From: Sequoia sempervirens
Taxonomy: Eukaryota; Streptophyta; Pinopsida; Cupressales; Cupressaceae
Direction: 5' to 3'
Length of the DNA: 64,000 nt
Assembly (NCBI GenBank): GCA_007258455.2
Contig: VDFB02000003.1
Coordinates: 42,783,986-42,847,985 of the forward strand
The position numbers and the translations under genes were made by a program. Below the pieces are notes generated by a model. That model saw nothing but the letters and a program-made list of their open reading frames with translations. It did no database searches and was not told where the DNA came from. Of this stretch, positions 56,825 through 64,000 are shown piece by piece (positions within the stretch are counted from its first letter, which is position 1; each line of letters starts with the position of its first letter).

Positions 56825-57247
56825 TCCATAGAAATTGATCTTGTAAGTCCCCTACATGGGGCCACTTCCTAATTATAGTCAACATTTACATAGAGCTTCA
56901 GAACAGACAATAGAAATCAACATATTTAATGCATAATTTTAAACCTGAATCTTGCCGCTCAAGGTCAATAAGGACTTGCATTCTCCAAGGCATATTGATA
57001 GAAAGACAAAAATTGCATGACTAGTTTAGAAATAGAAAACTCCATAGAAATAGATCTTGCAAGTCCCCTACATGGGGCCACTTCCTAATTATAGTCAACA
57101 TTTACATAGAGCTTCAGAACAGATAATAGAAATCCACATATTTAATGCATAATTTTAAACCATAATCTTGCCATATAAGGTCAATAAGGACTTGCATTCT
57201 CGAAGGCATATTGATAGAAAGACAAAAAATGCATGACTAGTTTAGAA
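56825..57247. repeat. 216-bp tandem direct duplication
   Basis: Copy A at 56825-57040 and copy B at 57041-57247 both begin TCCATAGAAAT-GATCTTG and contain AGTCCCCTACATGGGGCCAC and AAGGTCAATAAGGACTTGCA. Mismatches are few, so the duplication is fairly recent. Confidence 0.9.
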
Positions 57248-57745
57248 AGGCGTAGCAAAACCATTTCTCATAGGCCCCATGAAAAACAAATATCTCAATC
57301 AATAGAAAACTACCAAAGAAGGATAATTTCCAGAGGATACAACCAAATCATCCCTAAAAAAATTTATTACTGCAAATACAAACACTATTGTGATCATTTG
57401 AACATAGATATACACTCCATCAATAATTGTAGAGAAACCAAGACATTTTGGAAGCAAGCATAACTACTGTCTTGACGCAAAAGTACAATATAACTAGTTG
57501 AGGATGGCACGGCAAAGCCACTTCTTATCAGCCCTTTGAGTAACATATAGCTGGATCAATAGTAATCTATTACAGAAAGATGATATCCTGGGAAGGATAA
57601 ATTTGTAGATTCCTTGAAAAGTGTAACCAATGCCACTATTATCATTTGAACTTGGAATTTTATCTACTTACAGCAACAGTTATACACATACCAAGAGATT
57701 TTGAAAGCAAATATAATTAGCATCTTGATGCAAAAGTACAAGATG
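57248..57745. repeat. Diverged direct duplication, period about 258 bp
   Basis: The stretch from about 57248 (GCGTAGCAAAACCATTTCTC) is echoed from about 57507 (GCACGGCAAAGCCACTTCTT). Both copies end with a TTTTGGAAGCAA / TTTTGAAAGCAA word, then TCTTGACGCAAAAGTACAA / TCTTGATGCAAAAGTACAA. Older than the 216-bp duplication next to it. Confidence 0.75.
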
Positions 57746-58535
57746 GCTTTGAAGGCCAAAAAATTTTACTGCTGTCAAAAGTGAGAGCAAAGAAGAAATG
57801 TTATGCTATTGCTTAGTAAATGGCTCAAGTGCAATACAAAGCCTGCATTTTTACATCATCCCGAATATATGCAATTTTAAAGAGCTACATCTGAGGAATT
57901 GATCCCATAGATTGACAGGCCAAAACATAAGCAGGTGAAGATTGTACAGATGCTATACGAGACTAAAATGAGTTTGGCTGAGAAGTTGTATCAAGGATTA
58001 AGTTTCTAGATCTGAGGAATAGGAACCTAAACATAAGCAGGTAAAGATTGTACAGAGGCTATAGGAACCTAAACATGAGTTTGGCTGAAAAGTCGTATCA
58101 AGAATTAAGTTTCTAGCATATTCCCCAGAATTCACCTTCAAGCAGAAAAGGATGCACGTTAATTTCATTTAACAAAACTTTCTCATTTACAGAAGTAAAT
58201 ATGTAGAAACAGTTGCAGAGTGAATACACCATGCAGTAGTTCTACATCTGAAAAACATATTCCGCACTAGCACATGACCAGTAAATAACACACACATGGA
58301 CACCCCGGCCTATCATAGAGCTAATGCTAAGATAAAGGATGCTATTGGTGGGCAGGTTCAGGGATGAGCTCTTGCATCTATGACCAGAAAAAGAATGCAG
58401 TCCCCTGATCTGTCTCCAAAAGTAACTAATGACATTATTTGGCTTCCAAATCTCTTGATTCACTGGGGCTTTTGCCTCAACAGAAGCTCCTCCACAAGAG
58501 TAATTCCTTGTCCATAAGGTACCTTATAATAGATA
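57746..58535 (-). other. 3' flank or UTR of the coiled-coil gene, with a 106-bp repeat
   Basis: Downstream of the stop codon at 58536 on the minus strand. It holds another direct duplication (ACATAAGCAGGT-AAGATTGTACAGA at about 57926 and 58032, both ending GTATCAAG-ATTAAGTTTCTAG). A poly(A) site could not be placed. Confidence 0.5.
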
Positions 58536-60173
58536 CTAGAGGCCCTTTGAACTTCTTAAGCGGGCCTGCTGGCCTTCTAATCTCGCTTCTAGTAACTTTG
58601 CCTTCAAACTGTTTTCTCGTATACCTTTAGACCGATCAAATGAAGTTTTGAATCTTTCAGAATCAGGAGAAGCATGATGATGACTCCACTGGCGGGTTGG
58701 GCTTGCTAATCCGTGCATGGGTGCTAAGCCACTATCTAGCAGGTGGTCTATGCCGCTGCCAACAGATTGAAACCTCCATGATGTCTGACTTGGATAGAAA
58801 TCGGTCATATTATCTGGATCCTGCTTTACAACACTGCATTCTGATTGAACAGATTCAGTTCTGGCTAAATTATTGCTTCCGTGCTTTGACAGTTTCCCTT
58901 GATCTTGGGTGTCATTTCCCAAGTTTTTCTTGCTATGCAGTCCCTCCGGAGCATGCTTTCCTTCAATCTGAGAAGACCTATTGATTAAATCCTGCTTGTT
59001 TGCTTTCGCTCTGCCCCCCTCTGCTAGCCTCATAATATCTACCTGACTGCCTTTGAACTTCTCCAATAAATGTGTTTTGCTTTTGTGCCATGATCTAGCA
59101 CTCCCTAAGTGATCTTCAAATGATATCTGCTGCTCACTGGACTTCTCACCCTTCGAATCCTCCTGGAATGATATCTTTTGGTCACGTGATTTTCGACCCT
59201 TTGTTTTCTCCATGCTTCCAACAGATGCATACCCCCACTTGTAACTTCTAATATTATTATCATCCACACTATCCCTGTTTATTTCAAGGGAATGAAGGTC
59301 ACTATCTGCAGAATCTTCATCGCCAGCATCTTGAGGTGCACTTACAGTCCCATTTAAGTGCATTGATTCAAGTGATTGTCTTCGGAACATATCTGTGTGT
59401 ATATCATCCTTCTGGTACTGCATCTCATTCCTGAAGTTGTTTACTCTTTTGGCTTTCAAAAAGGACTCAAGTTCACTTCTCAGTCTATCCATAATTTCAT
59501 TTTTTTCATCAAGATCAAAACGAGCTTCAGCCAGCTTCATTTGAACCCTTTCTTCCCTCCAGATTTCAGCCAACTGAAGAATTTGCTGTCCACTTGCAGC
59601 CTCCTTTCTGACCTTGGCTGATTCCTCTTTTTCATCTTCTGCCTCTAACTTATCCTCCAGAATTTCTTTTGTCAATTCATCACAGAAATCCTCCATTAAT
59701 TCTCTGGATTTCCTATCCCTCTCCATGTCTTGCAATGTCTGTGCAAATGCTGTTTTTATTTCAGCTATCTCTCGTGCTAGCTTTCTATGCAGGCTCTCTG
59801 ATCTCCTTCGCAGCTTTCTTTCATCTTCAAGTTCTTCCCTGACAGATTGAACAGCTGCTCTGATTTTCTCTTGCTCCTTGCTTTTCCACACCATCTTCTC
59901 ATCTGCAATTCTTTTGATTAAGTTATCAATTTGGTGGCGGTCAGCTTTCTGTTCTTGCATCAATTCTTGAACCCGGGTTCGAGCATGGTCTAACTCCACT
60001 CGTAATGCTGTTACCAAGGACATACTTGATGAATGCTGCTCTTCAAGGCTCCATATACGGTTCAAGACCTTCAACAACTCTGTTGAAGTTGCCAGACTAT
60101 AGCCTGATTCTCTTGGTCGTATCTTTAGGTCCAGGGAGCTTGTTGGAGTGATTGCTTGATTATGAGCTCCAAC
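58536..60173 (-). CDS. At5g41620-like coiled-coil protein, last large exon
   Basis: Exon of 1638 bases (545 codons plus stop) with a clear acceptor, TTTTGTGGCAG ending at 60174; the open frame further upstream is intron. After ITPTSSLDLK and ESGYSLATSTELLKVLNRIW comes SLEEQHSSSMSLVTALRVEL, the signature of the plant family annotated as At5g41620-like or USO1-like (related to BRANCHLESS TRICHOMES). A long coiled coil follows (residues about 45-260, with ADRHQIDNLIKRIADEKMVW and RRRSESLHRKLAREIAEIK), then a charged, poorly ordered region, and a conserved C-terminus SLKAKLLEARLEGQQARLR. No stop or frameshift is seen over 545 codons, so this is probably a working gene. Function is not established; a cytoskeleton or trafficking scaffold role is only suggested by name and coiled coil. 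Confidence 0.9.
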   Translation of the reverse strand, partial: VGAHNQAITPTSSLDLKIRPRESGYSLATSTELLKVLNRIWSLEEQHSSSMSLVTALRVELDHARTRVQELMQEQKADRHQIDNLIKRIADEKMVWKSKEQEKIRAAVQSVREELEDERKLRRRSESLHRKLAREIAEIKTAFAQTLQDMERDRKSRELMEDFCDELTKEILEDKLEAEDEKEESAKVRKEAASGQQILQLAEIWREERVQMKLAEARFDLDEKNEIMDRLRSELESFLKAKRVNNFRNEMQYQKDDIHTDMFRRQSLESMHLNGTVSAPQDAGDEDSADSDLHSLEINRDSVDDNNIRSYKWGYASVGSMEKTKGRKSRDQKISFQEDSKGEKSSEQQISFEDHLGSARSWHKSKTHLLEKFKGSQVDIMRLAEGGRAKANKQDLINRSSQIEGKHAPEGLHSKKNLGNDTQDQGKLSKHGSNNLARTESVQSECSVVKQDPDNMTDFYPSQTSWRFQSVGSGIDHLLDSGLAPMHGLASPTRQWSHHHASPDSERFKTSFDRSKGIRENSLKAKLLEARLEGQQARLRSSKGL

Positions 60174-61471
60174 CTGCCACAAAATATATGAATAAATCTT
60201 AAGACTAGAAAAACAAAGTTTAAAAAAATTATCATTGAAAAGGTATTTCATTGATGCATGACCATGTGGTCTAATGTTTAGATTGTTAGTTGTTAAGCAA
60301 ATGATCCTCTGTTCATGTTCTGTGGTGGACGTTTGTTGTTGGCTATGGTACTTAGTGCACGAAAGTTGGCCCTTAGTGGACTGTGTTGTATTGTATGGGT
60401 GTGGACTCCATTTAAAAACCCTATCTAATTAAATCCAAAAGAAAAAGTTATGGCAATCAGTCTTAGGTAGCATAAGGCCTATAAGATTAAAGCTTGAATA
60501 GTCCTAAGCAAATGACTGCAGATCTCAAACTCACTGCTTCCAGATATGGAACATTAACCTGCATAATTTCTCTAATGCACACCAAATACAAGCATTTCAT
60601 ACAGGTAATGACAGTTCAGATAGATATTCTTGTGGAACATATGCTAAGAACAAAGGTAGTATATGGGTTTGTTTCTCCTGTTCTGTTTATCCATGTTACT
60701 GTAAACTTTGAATGGAAAAATGGGGTGTTTTCGGGCTCTGACACATTTCTAAAAGAGGACAGCTTAGAGGCTGCCTAATATATTTTAACTGTTTTCCTTA
60801 ACCATGCAGCTCTATTATGACTGGTTGCAAAAATGGTAGGCCTGTTTGGTAAGTATCCACCTTATCTAACCATTCATACACAAAAGCTGACTTCATTTTC
60901 AAGTCCCCCAACTACTGTATCATCAAAACCCGTATGTTCAGGTAAGGGCTCAAAGGAGCTTGCATATCAGTAACAAAAAATTGCTAGATGACTATAAGTA
61001 GCTCAGAAGCTAATCATATTCCAGTGCAGGAGCATTCTGACAAACTACAAGATGAATATATAATTATTAATATTTAATGATTAAAGCATATAATATATTT
61101 TTAGGGAGCAGAATAAGCAGGAATAAAGAAGCGGAATTCTTAGTAGATGAGGAATAGAGTAAAGCAGGATATATTTATTTCAAAAAAAATTTCCTATTTT
61201 ATTTGCATGGAATTAGGAGCCAAGTTTTTCTATAAGTAATTTTTTTGGTGTGTGTAACTCCTTTAAATTAACAGAATCTGTCATTGTGTTTTACTGTTGT
61301 ATTGGTTGAGATGCTGAAGGACCAAGAAAAAACAGAGATCATACAGATACTTAGTACTGGAACAAAGCTACTGCATCAGTTGGTATCAGAACTGCTGTAT
61401 CATTTATTATGTCAGAGCTACTGCATCACATCCATCCTGAAACCAAAAAGGTAAAGGGATAAGTATGGTAC
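60174..61471 (-). other. Intron of the coiled-coil gene, with a SINE-like insert
   Basis: Intron of 1298 bases between the two coding exons. Donor GTAGAG|GTACC is at 61471 and the acceptor GGCAG is at 60174. It contains the tRNA-like sequence described at 60255-60425. Confidence 0.8.
60255..60425 (+). mobile_element. Possible SINE (tRNA-like A and B boxes)
   Basis: CATGTGGTCTAATGTTTAGA (A-box-like, about 60265-60284) is followed by TGTTCATGTTC (B-box-like, about 60312). Then come GGACTGTGTTGTATTGTATG and an A-rich end (TTTAAAAACC). The layout resembles the widespread plant Au-type SINE, but no target duplication was found. Confidence 0.45.
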
Positions 61472-61600
61472 CTCTACCGAGCTGCTACAGCTTGCTGGTG
61501 ATATGGCCTGGAGAGCGCCACCATTTCTGTCAATAGATCCTTGCTGCTGTATCAATGAGGAAGCAATTTGTTTTCTGAGGCTACCATTACTTGGTACTAC
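61472..61600 (-). CDS. At5g41620-like coiled-coil protein, penultimate exon
   Basis: A 129-base exon (43 codons, phase 0 at both ends) encoding VVPSNGSLRKQIASSLIQQQ, SIDRNGG and ALQAISPASCSSSVE. The acceptor CTTCAG ends at 61601 and the donor is AGAG|GTACC at 61471. The 'R-ALQ-SPASYGSSME' type wording directly precedes the ITPTSSLD segment of the next exon, as in the family. Exon 1, with the basic N-terminus, is not in the window, so it lies more than 2.4 kb further upstream. The visible protein is 588 residues. Confidence 0.85.
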
Positions 61601-64000
61601 CTGAAGTTCCAAGTGAATTGTAAGTATGTCTAGAAAAAATAAACCCATCTAAAAATGTCTGCCAAAATATATATACAACTTCAAAGCACGGTGACAAAAA
61701 GAGGCAATAATAAAACTGTGAAAACTAGTAGAAGCAGCACAAAAGATAAATCATGTGCACAAACTGCAAGCATCCACTAATTCCTGATTAGGAGTTAAAA
61801 TATAGAAAATTTGCATGTTAAATAACTGAACAATTCATTGCCAAGAATGTGACACATCAACATTGTCTCAGAATCCATAGCCAAGAACAGCATACACAAA
61901 TATTTTCTCAGTAAGGATAATGATTGACAGAATTCTGATGTATGAATTTGGCATCATCATAACTGCAACAGGATTGACAATGTGGAAAATGTACAATACT
62001 ATTTAAAACCAACCCTGTAAAATGCACAATTTCCAGCATTAATATCAATATCCTTACTGAGACTATTTATAACGGAAATGAAATGAATTTCACTCTAGAG
62101 TCTATGTTAAACAATACATCAGGATGAATGCTTGGGAAAAAAAATCATAGACGGATGAGCCACATATCCAACCTTTCAAACTATCATATGTCAACCTCCA
62201 AACTAAGTTATCAAGCAAAGGTGAAAAACAAAGTCAAAAAATTCATCAAAGCATTTCCTAAACTATGCAGATGATGGATGCCAATATAGATGCAACGTTG
62301 TGAATATCAAATACATGTACATTGTAAACATATGGTTAAAGCCAATTGTAAACATATGGTTAAAGCCAAATTGATTGTCCTACAAAGTATGCAATGAGCA
62401 GACTACTCAGTTTTGAATAATTAAGTGACAAAGACAATAAGACAGAATCTAAGGAATAATAAATGCATTGTAACAACTGAAGAGATTCATTACAGAGTGA
62501 GATATATAAGTTAACCTCTTCTTCCCAACTGAAGAGATTAATACATCATCAGTTGGAAAGCTTGTCAAAAATAGACCACACTGAAAGTACTACAAGTAAT
62601 CTTTATCAAGAAGAGATTACACTGAATAAAACAGAAATCCCGAAAGGGTTATACATGATTTGTAACAAAATGAACTCAATTAGGTGTGCTTAACAGAAAA
62701 TTATTGCTTGATTAGGTTCCTCCACAGACCAAAATGAAGGCCAATATGTAAAAGCCGCAACCATAGCAAATTATTACCTAAAAAGAAGCTCCACAAAAAA
62801 ATGTTAAATCCAACTCATCTGTAGACCAACTTGAAAACTCTGCAACAGCTCCAAAAAAGTTGACTAAAATGCTTACAAGAACCCCCTAACTCACACTGAC
62901 TATGGAAAAACTCTGCAATAAGTACACAAATAGTTGATTCCACTTCATTTCCACAAGAAGCAATTTAAACTCAAATGTATCCTATGAATCTTGAGTTGTA
63001 TTATAAATATGCTCCTATCAATTGATTAATCATCAACATAAATTGTAAAGTTTCTGGAAACAACTGTGTGTAGCATTTTTTGTTATATTGACATTTCAGA
63101 TCACACTCCATGATCCATCATCAGGAAGAGAATGAAAATGCACAGCTGTTCCAGATATTTACAATTTATGTTATGTACTGTGAAAATATCATGTCTTTAA
63201 TCATTGACAGTCAAATGAAACCTTTGCCTTTATTCTTATTTGGTGACGACCTAACAACATTCTTAAAGCATTCATATTTATATAATCTCTATCCATGACC
63301 ATTCTCCAAAAATAAGTGAACAAAAACATAAGGACCTGTAGGTGACTATCTGAAAATAACATTTAAGCATTTTAGCTACAAAAAGGGGAAAAGGCTGAAT
63401 GTGACGTTTAAGATATCAGCCAATTTAAAGCCACTGGGTTTTCATACCCTGTCAGAGAACAACTCTGATTTCATTAAACATTCTACACCATGGTGATTTC
63501 ATATATATTTTTTGGGCTTATAAATGAGAGATTACAAGTTCAATACACAGGAAAACAAGAAAAGTAAAACAGCATAGTTTTTTCTGTGCTTCATTAGCTC
63601 AAAATAAAATCCACAGCCCCGATCAAGCAGAATTCGAGGAGCATCAAGCACCCAAGTAAACAAACACAAAAAACACACCAAACCCATTCATTATTTTAAA
63701 ATCATGAAACAAGGTCCTATCATCAAATATTCAGGTTTTTGTTTATGAGCAGGATCGCCATAAGATTTAAAGATATCACACACTGATCCCAAAAGCCTAT
63801 CAGTAGAAAAGGGCAACAAAAAAAAATAACGAAAAATGTATAAACTCTTGCCATCTCATGATTTAACACAGAATCCACAGCTCCACTCCAATCCAAATTC
63901 AAGAAACATCCAACATCCGCATGAACAAACAACAAAAAAGCTCATGTCATCCCAGGATTCAAAATAAAATACACATCTCCAGTCCAAACTAATTTAAGAA
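61601..64000 (-). other. Upstream intron of the coiled-coil gene (partial)
   Basis: No exon could be recognised up to the window edge. A tandem 23-base word, GTAAACATATGGTTAAAGCCAA, occurs at about 62323 and 62348. The intron is therefore at least 2.4 kb. Confidence 0.6.

Noticed and set aside
57233..57463. Frame with YYCKYKHYC...INNCRETKTFW, considered a zinc knuckle or gag C-H region
   Set aside because: Spacing fits no CCHC consensus, the frame lies in locally duplicated DNA, and the neighbouring diverged copy does not keep the pattern.
58697..59850. Plus-strand frames opposite the coiled-coil gene
   Set aside because: Shadows of the long minus-strand exon, whose coding motifs are clear.

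Overview
The window is AT-rich nuclear DNA of a seed plant. The density of old Ty1/copia, gypsy and LINE remnants, long introns, microsatellite-rich long LTRs and fragments of plant gene families (UBP12/13, MATE, CYP72-clan P450, PPR, AGC kinase) suggest a large repeat-filled genome. A gymnosperm such as a conifer is my best guess, but that is inference. Two 100-base N runs (9182-9281 and 22948-23047) look like fixed-size scaffold gaps.

Layout. 1-4.7 kb: a truncated copia gag with four zinc knuckles, its LTR, then AT-rich microsatellite DNA. 4.7-9.2 kb: a broken plant-transposon-type protein and a LINE ORF2 remnant (RT, zf-RVT, RNase H), all on the minus strand. 10.85-20.49 kb: a nearly full-length minus-strand copia element with long LTRs, PBS, PPT, gag, PR, IN, RT and RNase H, all decayed. 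20.85-22.95 kb: a second copia LTR, PBS and gag on the plus strand, cut by the gap. 23.8-31 kb: a cluster of unrelated host-gene exons (P450, MATE, UBP12/13 MATH domain, a PPR/AGC-kinase chimera, one unidentified exon), several with intact splice sites. 32.1-32.5 kb: a MITE. 33.4-40.2 kb: a minus-strand gypsy gag split by a 4.18-kb LTR-like insertion with a perfect ATGCA target duplication. 40.7-41.2 kb: a 72-bp tandem array with 144-bp higher-order structure. 42.7-46.2 kb: a plus-strand gypsy RNase H and integrase, itself split by a LINE. 48.1-50.7 kb: an LTR-like block with a GC-rich core, then a degraded plant-mobile-domain gene and another gypsy RNase H scrap. 51.6-54.7 kb: a SINE with target duplication, then a gypsy gag-protease carrying a second copy of the MITE. 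56.8-58.1 kb: local duplications. 58.5-61.6 kb: the only convincing host gene, two 3'-terminal exons of an At5g41620-like coiled-coil protein on the minus strand, whose 5' end lies beyond the window.

Most of the window is nested, mutated transposon sequence, and no element looks autonomous. The two points that most deserve a second look are the 24-31 kb gene-fragment cluster, which looks like transposon gene capture (possibly Helitron-type), and the dense degenerate short-phrase repeats inside the long copia LTRs.
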